From: Lacrimispora saccharolytica
Lineage (GTDB): Bacteria > Bacillota > Clostridia > Lachnospirales > Lachnospiraceae
Assembly: GCA_021531795.1 (NCBI GenBank)
Contig: JADYUL010000006.1
Span: forward strand, 1 to 64,000
Direction: 5' to 3'
DNA: 64,000 bases
Shown here: positions 28,287-36,492 of the stretch, piece after piece
Layout of the letters: each line of letters opens with the position of its first letter
Position numbering within the stretch: position 1 is the stretch's first letter
Program-made: the position numbers and the translations under genes
Notes under the pieces: model-generated
Told to the model about the DNA's origin: nothing
Databases searched by the model: none
What the model saw: the letters and a program-made list of their open reading frames with translations, nothing else

Positions 28287-29783
28287 TTAACCAAACATAA
28301 TAAGTCCCTGCTTTATAAGCTCAACAATACCGTCTGACATGCATCCCAAAACAAGGTTTACCGCTATGAAGAATACCAGCACCACGCAGTAGGGCCAGAT
28401 CGTACGGGCCTTGATGGCCTGATACGGACTGTCAGGTGCCGGAGTATAGATTCTGATAACCGTCTTCATGAAATAAATGGCATTCAGAATGGTACTTATT
28501 CCAAGAACTATAAGCACCGGAAGCATCTTGCTGCCCGAAAGACTTACAGCGGATTCCGCAAAGAGAAGCTTGCTGATAAAGCCTGCAAAGAGAGGCACGC
28601 CGACCATTGACAGCGAACCTACCGTGAAGGCCACACCCGCAAACTTATGTCTGTAGCCTGAGCCTGTCATATAAATAAACTGTCTGTTGCATCCTGACAC
28701 ATCGGTCAGTCCTATCGCAGATACAAAGAGCAGTGACTTGGTGGCTGCATGACAGAGAATATGGAAGATGGCTGCAATCATACCGAACTGCGTTCCCATA
28801 CCGATTCCCATATAGATATAACCAATCTGTGCAACCGAAGAATAAGCTATCATTCTTCTGACATCATTCTCCCTGATGGCATTGACAGAGCCGAATATCA
28901 TACCGGCTAGTCCGAATACAAACAGAATGTCAATAATATCACTGTTATTGAAGATGTTGAAGCCGACCACTCTGTAGATGATCTTGATAAGCAAGAATAT
29001 ATATCCCTTGGATACGAGTGAACTCAGTATTGCAGCAGAGCTCACCGTGGAATAGCCATAGGCATCGGGAAGCCATGCATGAAACGGAAAGAGCGCACTC
29101 TTAATCGCAAGACCTACGCAGATAAGTGTTATGCTGACTAACAGTGCGACAGGGTAGGTTCCGTCAATAACAAGACCGGCAATGGCAGTCTTCATATTGC
29201 TCATAAGCAGATGTCCCGTAATATCATACAGGATACAGATACCCATAAGCAGCATACCGGAACCGATAAGGCTCATGATCATATATCTGACTGCTGCCTC
29301 AATGGTACGTCCGATCCCTCTAATCATAATAAGACCACAGGCTGCTATAGTATTAATCTCAACAAATACATAGGCTGTGAAGATATCGTTAGTGTATATC
29401 AGAGCAAGCAGTGAGCTTAAGAGCAGATCCACCAGTACATAATAGAGATTGTGCTGTCTTGACTCCACCTCTTCACTAAGCTTGTGATGTCCTCCAAGCA
29501 TACTTAAGATCATGATTACGGCAAAAAAGGTAGCCATTCCGGCCTCCAGTACGCCAAAACGAAGTTCATTGCCCCAGGGTGCCGGGAAACGTCCCATGAC
29601 ATAGACGACACTTTCTCCAAGGCTTGATACATACTTCAGAGTCGCTGCACTCAGTACAAGAACCGTTATCATAAGCACCGTATTCAGTCGGCGGGCACTT
29701 TTGCCGGAAAGACCTGATGATACTATTCCTGCAAACAGGCACAACAATATGGAGATTGCCGGGAAATTCCATACAATACTCAT
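28287..29783 (-). CDS. MrpD/NuoN-like proton-conducting subunit (first copy)
   Basis: A 498-aa polytopic protein, full length for MrpD. It has TM5 Glu (AYVFVEINTIAA), TM7 Lys (AIKSALFPFHAWLPDAYG) and TM8 Lys (SLVSKGYIFLL). Its start overlaps the mnhC stop by 4 nt, the classic MrpC-MrpD coupling, so this copy is the likely MrpD orthologue. Confidence 0.9.
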   Translation of the reverse strand: MSIVWNFPAISILLCLFAGIVSSGLSGKSARRLNTVLMITVLVLSAATLKYVSSLGESVVYVMGRFPAPWGNELRFGVLEAGMATFFAVIMILSMLGGHHKLSEEVESRQHNLYYVLVDLLLSSLLALIYTNDIFTAYVFVEINTIAACGLIMIRGIGRTIEAAVRYMIMSLIGSGMLLMGICILYDITGHLLMSNMKTAIAGLVIDGTYPVALLVSITLICVGLAIKSALFPFHAWLPDAYGYSTVSSAAILSSLVSKGYIFLLIKIIYRVVGFNIFNNSDIIDILFVFGLAGMIFGSVNAIRENDVRRMIAYSSVAQIGYIYMGIGMGTQFGMIAAIFHILCHAATKSLLFVSAIGLTDVSGCNRQFIYMTGSGYRHKFAGVAFTVGSLSMVGVPLFAGFISKLLFAESAVSLSGSKMLPVLIVLGISTILNAIYFMKTVIRIYTPAPDSPYQAIKARTIWPYCVVLVFFIAVNLVLGCMSDGIVELIKQGLIMFG

Positions 29784-30157
29784 ACACCCTTCTCCTTCTT
29801 AATAAGCATGGATATCTCGTCAAGGTCTAACGAGTGGTACCTCTTGTAGAGTCGGACGGTAAGCGACAGCATGAGGGCCGTTACCGATACGCTGACTACG
29901 ATACCCGTCAACACCAGACCGCTGGGGATGGGGTTTATGTATCTCTCCACCTCCTGAATGCCGTCTGTAACTATGGGAGCGACACGGCCCTTGATGTAGC
30001 CCATGTCTGCCAGGAACAGATAGGTTCCCGAATCCATGATGTTGAAGCCGATTATCTTTTTAAGAAGATTCTTCTGCAAAAGCAGGTTGGCAAAGCCGAT
30101 TACGAAGAGCACCATCGCAACCGCCTGAACATAATTCGCCGCAAGATTTGCACCCAT
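29780..30157 (-). CDS. mnhC: Na+/H+ antiporter subunit MnhC/MrpC (NuoK-like)
   Basis: A 125-aa protein with three membrane helices, of the NuoK/MrpC family, which sits next to the MrpD subunit. It has the segments GFANLLLQKNLLKKIIGFNIM and IVVSVSVTALMLSLTVRLY. The ATG at 30157 is chosen because GAGGAGG lies 8 nt upstream; the longer frame overlaps the preceding gene. Confidence 0.9.
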   Translation of the reverse strand: MGANLAANYVQAVAMVLFVIGFANLLLQKNLLKKIIGFNIMDSGTYLFLADMGYIKGRVAPIVTDGIQEVERYINPIPSGLVLTGIVVSVSVTALMLSLTVRLYKRYHSLDLDEISMLIKKEKGV

Positions 30158-30158
30158 T

Positions 30159-31118
30159 CTACAGTCCTCCTCTTCTGAATAATGCATAAAAAGCATACAT
30201 AGTGCAGGCAACCTCAATACCGACCACTATGTTGATGGGCAGTATAATGCCTCCGCTTATAAGCTCACCCACCTTACCCAGAGGTATGTGGTTGGCTATG
30301 TGATTGGCTCCCGTAATATAGAAATACGAGCCGATAAGTCCGTACATACACAGCGCCGATATCTTGGCTATCTTGTATATAGTCTCGTTAAAGAAGCGCT
30401 GGGTATTCTTAAAGCCGAAGGCGTTCACGTAGATGATCATCCCCGCACCAAGTACGGCTCCTCCCGAGAAGCCGCCTCCGGGCGACAGATGTCCGTTGAA
30501 CAGAATATATATCGCAAATATAAAGATAACAGGACAGAGGAAGGATGCCATGGTCTTTAGAATCGGGTCGCTCTTAGGCTCGAAGCGCCTGTCATCCCTG
30601 CCATCCATCTTCTCCAGTATCTTCTCATCCAGCATGAGCATCAGCATAACACAGCAGGTCGCTATGAACAGCACGTTGGTCTCGCCAAAGGTATCAAAGG
30701 CCCTGTAGGTCAGGATCATACCGCTGACAATATTGACGGCACCCGTCTCCTGCACGCCGTTCTCGATATATCTTCTTGCAACCTCATTGGAGGTAGCATT
30801 GTCTGCGTCGCCAATCTTTGGAAGGTAGCTTACCGCATAGATCAGGCTTACGAGCAGGAATACTGTAAAAATCGCGGCAACTAACCTGTATATCTTATTA
30901 AAGACAATGATCGCCCTGTTGTTGGAATCATAGGCTTTCTCCACGGCATGCTTATGCTCCGCTTCACGTCTCTCTTCCTCTTCTTTGGTCTCGACCGCCT
31001 CTGTCTGCGGCTTCATCTCGACCGTATCAATATAGGCATCCTTGCTTCCGGACAGCCATCTGAAGAATCTGAAGGCGCCTGTCTGTCTGTATTCTTCATC
31101 AGTTTTTCTTCTACTCAT
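30159..31118 (-). CDS. mnhB: fused MbhE-like/MnhB antiporter subunit
   Basis: A 319-aa membrane protein that appears to fuse two subunits. After a charged cytoplasmic tail of about 65 residues come a helix and an MbhE-like part (NIVSGMILTYRAFDTFGET), then an MnhB domain (FNGHLSPGGGFSGGAVLGAG, about 215-315). In Pyrococcus Mbh these are separate genes (mbhE, mbhF), and in MrpA the MbhE part is C-terminal. It lies 3 nt after the MbhD-like gene and 1 nt before mnhC. Confidence 0.88.
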   Translation of the reverse strand: MSRRKTDEEYRQTGAFRFFRWLSGSKDAYIDTVEMKPQTEAVETKEEEERREAEHKHAVEKAYDSNNRAIIVFNKIYRLVAAIFTVFLLVSLIYAVSYLPKIGDADNATSNEVARRYIENGVQETGAVNIVSGMILTYRAFDTFGETNVLFIATCCVMLMLMLDEKILEKMDGRDDRRFEPKSDPILKTMASFLCPVIFIFAIYILFNGHLSPGGGFSGGAVLGAGMIIYVNAFGFKNTQRFFNETIYKIAKISALCMYGLIGSYFYITGANHIANHIPLGKVGELISGGIILPINIVVGIEVACTMYAFYALFRRGGL

Positions 31119-31121
31119 AAT

Positions 31122-31418
31122 TTACTCCAGTGTCTCAGACTTGTGATTCTCCATATTGTCAGCATGCTTATCGGAATCCTCAAGCGAAATAGCCCTAATC
31201 TTCTTAAGCGTAATGAAGAAAAGTACGGATGTAATTCCGGCTCCGACTGCTGCCTCGGTTATGGCAAGGTCGGGTGATTCAAGGATAACCCAGACTATAC
31301 TCATTACAAGGCTGAATGACATATAGATTAACATTGCGTTAAACAGATTCTTAGTAAAGCTTACCGCAACGGAACATACTATTAAGAATACAAGAAGCAT
31401 TATCGTAAGTACTAACAT
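31122..31418 (-). CDS. MbhD-like (DUF4040) antiporter subunit
   Basis: A 98-aa protein with about three membrane helices matching the DUF4040/MbhD domain, the part that forms the C-terminal region of MrpA elsewhere. The signature ESPDLAITEAAVGAGITS holds the conserved Glu and Asp. A short charged tail follows. Its stand-alone presence shows the operon is built on the split Mbh plan, not around a full MrpA. Confidence 0.9.
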   Translation of the reverse strand: MLVLTIMLLVFLIVCSVAVSFTKNLFNAMLIYMSFSLVMSIVWVILESPDLAITEAAVGAGITSVLFFITLKKIRAISLEDSDKHADNMENHKSETLE

Positions 31419-31443
31419 CTTATTCTCCCACTAATATATATAC

Positions 31444-31815
31444 TCAGTTCTCGCGCTTTGCCCCGTTCTGCTTCATCTCATCCTCTAAGAGTGAGATGTC
31501 CTCGTAGGTGGTCGCCTTGCTGTCTAAGTCAGCGTAGGTAGTTATCTCGAGGTTCGCAAGCAGGTGTGAGGATACAGGCGAGGCCATCCAGAAGAACAGA
31601 ATAACCAGCGCCATCTTGAGTGTCGTGAAGGTGAATCCCTCCATTATCATGAGGCCTATCATGCATGAGCTGATACCTAAGGTATCGCCGAGTGCTGCCG
31701 AGTGCAGACGGTTCAGTGCGCAGTTTAGGCGGAAAATGCCGAATACTTCTATTGCAAATACGACCATTCCGATAAGAAGGAATGCACTTCCAAGTACAAA
31801 TCTAAACATCTCCAT
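31444..31815 (-). CDS. mnhG: Na+/H+ antiporter subunit MnhG/MrpG
   Basis: A 123-aa protein with three predicted membrane helices. The MnhG signature, GIFRLNCALNRLHSAALGDT, lies in the first cytoplasmic loop. A charged cytoplasmic tail of about 35 residues follows. It overlaps the end of mnhF by 14 nt. Confidence 0.92.
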   Translation of the reverse strand: MEMFRFVLGSAFLLIGMVVFAIEVFGIFRLNCALNRLHSAALGDTLGISSCMIGLMIMEGFTFTTLKMALVILFFWMASPVSSHLLANLEITTYADLDSKATTYEDISLLEDEMKQNGAKREN

Positions 31816-32140
31816 GCTTTTCTTCCTCCTCTATCATTCGTTCGGCGAAAACTCCCAGATATACCTTGGTGATTACTACCACGGCAAGGAAGCTTATGCA
31901 GGCATAGATTAAACAGATGTCCATGAGGTAACCCTCCTTAAGAAGCAGGGCAAGGATGGATATCATGACCATTACAACAGTACCCATCATATTGACTGCG
32001 ATTACCCTGTCTGCAACTCTGGGACCCATAATGGCCCTTATCAGGCAGGCAAAAAGAATTATTGCCAAGAATATAAGCACACCTATGAAGGTGTATAGCT
32101 TGCAGGTCTCAACAAGTGTCAGACTTTCCTGTACTAACAT
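31802..32140 (-). CDS. mnhF: Na+/H+ antiporter subunit MnhF/MrpF
   Basis: A 112-aa protein with three membrane helices and the MnhF signature IRAIMGPRVADRVIAVNMMG. It overlaps mnhE by 7 nt and mnhG by 14 nt, the usual E-F-G order. The acidic C-terminus (EEEEKHGDV) is cytoplasmic. Confidence 0.93.
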   Translation of the reverse strand: MLVQESLTLVETCKLYTFIGVLIFLAIILFACLIRAIMGPRVADRVIAVNMMGTVVMVMISILALLLKEGYLMDICLIYACISFLAVVVITKVYLGVFAERMIEEEEKHGDV

Positions 32141-32643
32141 TCCATACCTCCTTTGGTGATATCATCAGAAGCAATTGCCTCGATGGCCTTAAGCTGTCTT
32201 ACAAAGACCGAGTCCTCTATTCCTTCGGCAAGGCTCTTATCCAGACAGTGAACGGTGAATCTGTCACCGTCTATATTTGCCGTAATGGTACCCGGTGTTA
32301 TGGTTATACTATTGGCAAGCACCACCTGGGCTGCGTTTGTTCTAAGTCCCGGGTCAAAGGTGATAACCGCAGGCTCAATCTCATATCTTGCGCTTAAGAT
32401 GAACTTAATTACAGTGCAGTTAGCCTTTATTATTTCGATAATAAGGATGGCTATGTATTTGACGATTAGACCCATGAACAAAAGAGTCCTTCCGAGTCCA
32501 AGTGCCTTGGTCTGTGGGTGGTAATTTAAGAATTTACGCAGAAACAGATCCATAAGAAGTGATACTGCTGCGCCGATTATGGCTATCTGCCAGGTCAGAT
32601 TCGAATTGAAGATTATCCAGATTACCCAAAAGATTATAAACAT
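32134..32643 (-). CDS. mnhE: Na+/H+ antiporter subunit MnhE/MrpE
   Basis: A 169-aa protein with N-terminal membrane helices and a C-terminal cytoplasmic domain of about 100 residues. The family segment AAQVVLANSITITPGTIT is present. It is the first gene of the ten-gene antiporter operon, with a sigma-A promoter upstream. Confidence 0.93.
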   Translation of the reverse strand: MFIIFWVIWIIFNSNLTWQIAIIGAAVSLLMDLFLRKFLNYHPQTKALGLGRTLLFMGLIVKYIAILIIEIIKANCTVIKFILSARYEIEPAVITFDPGLRTNAAQVVLANSITITPGTITANIDGDRFTVHCLDKSLAEGIEDSVFVRQLKAIEAIASDDITKGGMEC

Positions 32644-32692
32644 TTTAAAGTTTCTTCCTATTACTTATGGTTTTTATATTTTTGACTAACAC

Positions 32693-32720
32693 ATTATACT
32701 CTATAATCGGCAATTTGCAA
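32693..32720 (-). promoter_or_regulatory. sigma-A promoter for the antiporter operon
   Basis: On the minus strand TTGCAA (32715-32720) and an exact TATAAT (32693-32698) are 16 nt apart, about 50 nt before mnhE. Confidence 0.7.
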
Positions 32721-32736
32721 TAGGTGGAAATTCAAC

Positions 32737-32764
32737 AAAAAACCGGGCGCAAAACCCGGTTTTC
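32737..32764 (-). terminator. terminator after the second GGDEF gene
   Basis: AAAACCGGG (32739-32747) pairs with CCCGGTTTT (32755-32763) around a 7-nt loop, and on the minus strand a run of T continues past the stem. It insulates the antiporter operon from the gene upstream. Confidence 0.85.
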
Positions 32765-32837
32765 GTTAATAATTCTATAATTTATGTGATTAATCCTCTA
32801 TACCCGGGCGCTAATCTGCCCAATTGCATACATGGCA

Positions 32838-34826
32838 TCAGGCAAGGTCGCCCGAGCCCGTCTGATACTTTCTGGTATCACCCAGACTTTTATAATACTT
32901 CTCCTTATTCTCATACATACGTCTGTCGGCTTCCTTAGCCATGGCTTTGATGCTTCGATCCTCCATCTCGGATACTGCAACATAGCCAATTGAGATTGAG
33001 AGACTCTTAAGGTTATCACCATGCCATGCAGCCACTTCCCTATTAAAGTCTTCAATGACATTCTTTAGCTCAAGCCTGGTTGCAAAGATAATACCTGCGA
33101 ACTCATCTCCGCCTACCCTGTATATCCTGCCGTAGCTTAATAAGCATCTCTTCATACAGTCAGCGGCACCGATTAACAGCTCATCGCCCACAGCATGTCC
33201 CATGGTATCATTGACCTTCTTAAGTCCGTTGACATCCATTGACAGGTATACCAGATTGTCCTCCGTAATCGTATAGCCATAGGTTCTTGTATGATCCTCA
33301 TAGGCTCTGCGGTTGAAGAGTCCCGTAAGTCCGTCAGTGTGTGATTTGATTATGAGCTGCTCTTCCTTCTGCTTATCCTTATCAATATCTCTTGTAACGA
33401 AGAGTACCTTCTTCGGTACACCTTCATCGTCAGCCTCAATGGTAATAAAGGATGCACGACACCAGCCAAACTGATTGCCATGGAATTCCTCTGTGATAAT
33501 CTTCTTGCCTACCATTCGCTCGGCCAGGGTGTTAAGATCCGTGAACTCAAGCACGGCATCCAGATATTCGGGATATACCGTTTCCGAGATTATTCTCCTC
33601 ATCATCTCATCAGCGCCATCGGTTTTATTAACAACCTCTCTTACCTTCTCCGATGCAGAATATTCCTTAACAGTATTTTCCTCAAGGTCAATCAGGTGCA
33701 TAGAATAATAGACCTCTGACATGGATACCAGAATGGAGAACTGGTCGTTCTTCTCTTTGGTAGTACGGGCAATTTTGCCCACCATGACATAGATAACTAT
33801 TGATGCAAGAGACAGATATATCAGCATCATTAGCATATATACAAAGAAGTTGCCCAAATCCTTCTGTGTAGAATAAGAGATGAGCACAATATAGTCGCTC
33901 CACTGCTTATATCTGTAGAAGTGCTTATATCCGTTCCTGTTATTCGAGGTGCCCTTACTCTCAAGCATGGAAGAATCAGCTATCTCTATTCCAAGGCTCC
34001 TCATGTTCTTGCCTATATAATTTTTGTTAGTGGCTCCGCCAATATCTCCGGTAATCTTGTCAGCTACGAATATCTCAATTCCTTCATAGGCAGGCATCGC
34101 CGAAATAACGGTCGACAGCTCGTTCCTCTTCAGCTCCTCAAGCAGTCTCTTGGGCTCAATTCCTATCTGAACCATGTAATTGTGAGTACTGTTCCAGGTA
34201 ATGGCATACATCATGTTCCTGCCCTCCGCGGTATTGGGAGTGACATCCTGGCACATGGTCATATTCCTGTTGGTAAGCATCGGCATGAAGTATGATATCT
34301 GTTCACCGTCTCCAAAGCTGACTCCGTAGTAATCGGGAAGCGTTCCTCCGATGATTACGCCCTCCTCATCAAACAGATGAATCTCATCAATGCCCATCTT
34401 GCCCGCAATGATTAATAGCTCCAGCAGATCGTCCTTAAGCTCAGGCTTCTGGTCCAGAATATAGGCTACAGACTGAGCCTTGACTATATACTCCTCCTTA
34501 AGCGAGCTTACAAGCCTCTTCTCCTCCTGATAATTCCTATCCAGCCTGCTGACCACCTGATTCAGCACGACATCCAGAGTATTGTTGGCATTCTTATTAT
34601 TAAGGGATACAAGAATTGAAATATTAAATCCGATTGCAAGCACAAGAACAAGGGCAATTGTAGCAATTACCCTCTTGTTGTTTATGGACCCTGCTGCCTT
34701 CATGCCTGAGTACGTCTTCTTAACATCCTCAACCTTCTTCGGACTCTCCGTATTGGCTGTATTGTCCCTTTTTATTCTGTTTGGCTTCTTTATATTGAAC
34801 AAATTCACTACTAAGCAATTCCCCAC
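32838..34826 (-). CDS. membrane diguanylate cyclase (dCache-like, PAS, GGDEF)
   Basis: Probable c-di-GMP synthase of about 662 aa. A cytoplasmic N-terminus of about 50 residues is followed by a helix (about 53-75), an extracellular sensor of about 260 residues of Cache type, a second helix (about 335-355), a PAS-like domain and a C-terminal GGDEF (SHTDGLTGLFNRRAYE, intact GGDEF at 572-576). No RxxD inhibitory site precedes GGDEF. The start is uncertain: a GTG at 34826 gives the longest form and another GTG lies six codons on; neither has a clear ribosome site. Confidence 0.87.
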   Translation of the reverse strand: MGNCLVVNLFNIKKPNRIKRDNTANTESPKKVEDVKKTYSGMKAAGSINNKRVIATIALVLVLAIGFNISILVSLNNKNANNTLDVVLNQVVSRLDRNYQEEKRLVSSLKEEYIVKAQSVAYILDQKPELKDDLLELLIIAGKMGIDEIHLFDEEGVIIGGTLPDYYGVSFGDGEQISYFMPMLTNRNMTMCQDVTPNTAEGRNMMYAITWNSTHNYMVQIGIEPKRLLEELKRNELSTVISAMPAYEGIEIFVADKITGDIGGATNKNYIGKNMRSLGIEIADSSMLESKGTSNNRNGYKHFYRYKQWSDYIVLISYSTQKDLGNFFVYMLMMLIYLSLASIVIYVMVGKIARTTKEKNDQFSILVSMSEVYYSMHLIDLEENTVKEYSASEKVREVVNKTDGADEMMRRIISETVYPEYLDAVLEFTDLNTLAERMVGKKIITEEFHGNQFGWCRASFITIEADDEGVPKKVLFVTRDIDKDKQKEEQLIIKSHTDGLTGLFNRRAYEDHTRTYGYTITEDNLVYLSMDVNGLKKVNDTMGHAVGDELLIGAADCMKRCLLSYGRIYRVGGDEFAGIIFATRLELKNVIEDFNREVAAWHGDNLKSLSISIGYVAVSEMEDRSIKAMAKEADRRMYENKEKYYKSLGDTRKYQTGSGDLA

Positions 34827-35030
34827 TCAGTCCGGTGCTGCAGCCTCGCATCCACGGCTGCTGCCACACTTCCTCAGCTGCCGGCAACACTTCCTCAGCT
34901 ACAGCCGCACGCGCTTTTAACGCCTTTATGCCCGGCGCTTTGGCGCTTTTATCTAGTACTTTATGACTATTATATAACAAAATTGGTACGTTTGGTATTA
35001 TTATTTGCCTATTGCAATGCTTCGCAAGGA

Positions 35031-36485
35031 CTAAGCCTTCTTACTAAGCATTTCCTTCCATACTGCAGGCTTAAAGAGAATCAGAAGCGGGAAGAGCTCC
35101 AGTCTGCCGGCAAGCATGTCAAACATAAGCACATGTTTCTGGAAATCACGGAAGCCCGAGAAGTTCTTAGTCGGTCCCACAAGCTCAAGTCCCGGACCGA
35201 TATTATTAATGGTCGCGGCAACAGCCGTGAAATTCGTAACCATGTCCTTACCCTCAAGCGAGATAAGGAAAATCGAGGTCGAGAATACCACCATAAAGGT
35301 AATGAAGTATACATTAATGGAGCGGATGACCTCATGCTCTACAGGCTTGCCGTCAATGCTTATCTTCCTGATACTCTTGGGATGAATATAGGAATTAAGC
35401 TCCTTGGCTATAGTCTTGAAGAGCACCACGAATCTCGACACCTTAATACCGCCGCCCGTACTTCCCGCGCAGGCTCCGATAAACATTAGGAGCACCAGAA
35501 TGGTCTTCGAGGTCTCAGGCCACATATCAAAGTCAGTGGTCGAGAAGCCCGTGGTCGTAATAATCGACGCCACCTGGAAGAAGGCATGCGTCAGACTCTC
35601 TCCCACACTCTTGAAGATGTCCAGTATCTGTATAAAAATCACTCCGACTGAGACAACGATAATAAGCAGATAATAACGCACCTCCTCTAAGGCAAGTGCC
35701 TTCTTCACATGACCGAAGAGAAGCAGATAATATAGATTAAAGTTAACGCCGAAGAGCACCATGAAAATGGTAACCACCCACTGAAGATAGAGTGAATAGC
35801 TCATCAGGCTGTCATTTCTGATTCCGAAGCCACCTGTACCCGCCGTACCGAAGGCTGTCGTCACTGCGTCAAAGACCGGCATATCGCCAACAATAAGCAG
35901 TATCATCTCAAGGACAGTCAGTCCGAAATATATCTCATACAATATTCTTGCTGTATGTCTTACCTTGGGCACCAGCTTGCCTACAGAGGGTCCCGGACTC
36001 TCCGCGCGCATAAGATTGATGTTGGAGCCTCCGCTAAGCGGAATAATGGCAAGCAGGAACACGAGCACGCCCATGCCTCCTATCCAGTGCGTAAAGCTTC
36101 TCCAGAAGAGCATACATCTGTCCAGACTCTCAATATCATTAAGAATACTGGCTCCCGTTGTCGTAAAACCCGATATTGTCTCAAAGAGCGCATCCGTAAA
36201 CGAAGGGATCTGTCTGCTTATTACAAAGGGCAGACAGCCAAAGACAGAGAGCACTATCCAGCTGAGTGCCGTAATAACACAGCCCTCCTTAAGGTAGAAT
36301 ACATTACTTTCCGGCCTCCTTCTTGTCATAAGCAAGCCCAGAATAATACATACTGCGGCTACCAGCAGGAAGATGAGGCCGCTGTTCTCCCCGTAAAATG
36401 CCCCAACTATGGCAGGCAGAAGTAGGAGAATGCCTTCTATTGCAAGGACATGTCCAAGCAGGAATCTAATCGCAGAACTGTTCAT
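35031..36485 (-). CDS. trkH: Trk-type potassium uptake channel TrkH
   Basis: Membrane channel subunit for K+ (or Na+) uptake, gated by TrkA. The 484-aa protein has four membrane-loop-membrane repeats, with selectivity-filter segments such as TISGFTTTGASIL, FGTAGTGGFGI, IITTTGFSTTDF and the last around TINNIGPGLE, plus the SPGPSVGKLVPK stretch. It lies 7 nt after trkA, so the pair is one operon. The Mrp-like antiporter nearby points to a local group for cation balance. Confidence 0.95.
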   Translation of the reverse strand: MNSSAIRFLLGHVLAIEGILLLLPAIVGAFYGENSGLIFLLVAAVCIILGLLMTRRRPESNVFYLKEGCVITALSWIVLSVFGCLPFVISRQIPSFTDALFETISGFTTTGASILNDIESLDRCMLFWRSFTHWIGGMGVLVFLLAIIPLSGGSNINLMRAESPGPSVGKLVPKVRHTARILYEIYFGLTVLEMILLIVGDMPVFDAVTTAFGTAGTGGFGIRNDSLMSYSLYLQWVVTIFMVLFGVNFNLYYLLLFGHVKKALALEEVRYYLLIIVVSVGVIFIQILDIFKSVGESLTHAFFQVASIITTTGFSTTDFDMWPETSKTILVLLMFIGACAGSTGGGIKVSRFVVLFKTIAKELNSYIHPKSIRKISIDGKPVEHEVIRSINVYFITFMVVFSTSIFLISLEGKDMVTNFTAVAATINNIGPGLELVGPTKNFSGFRDFQKHVLMFDMLAGRLELFPLLILFKPAVWKEMLSKKA

Positions 36486-36492
36486 AACTCTC

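Noticed and set aside
26969-28294. Frameshift truncation of the 432-aa antiporter subunit
   Set aside because: The upstream gene ends immediately before it, leaving no room for missing N-terminal codons, and the other short copy starts at the same structural point.
34729-34980. An 83-codon minus-strand frame before and overlapping the second GGDEF gene, with EEVLPAAEEVW-like repeats
   Set aside because: It overlaps the GGDEF gene start in another frame; the peptide repeat reflects a short direct DNA repeat (ACACTTCCTCAGCT twice near 34870-34905). No ribosome site is seen.
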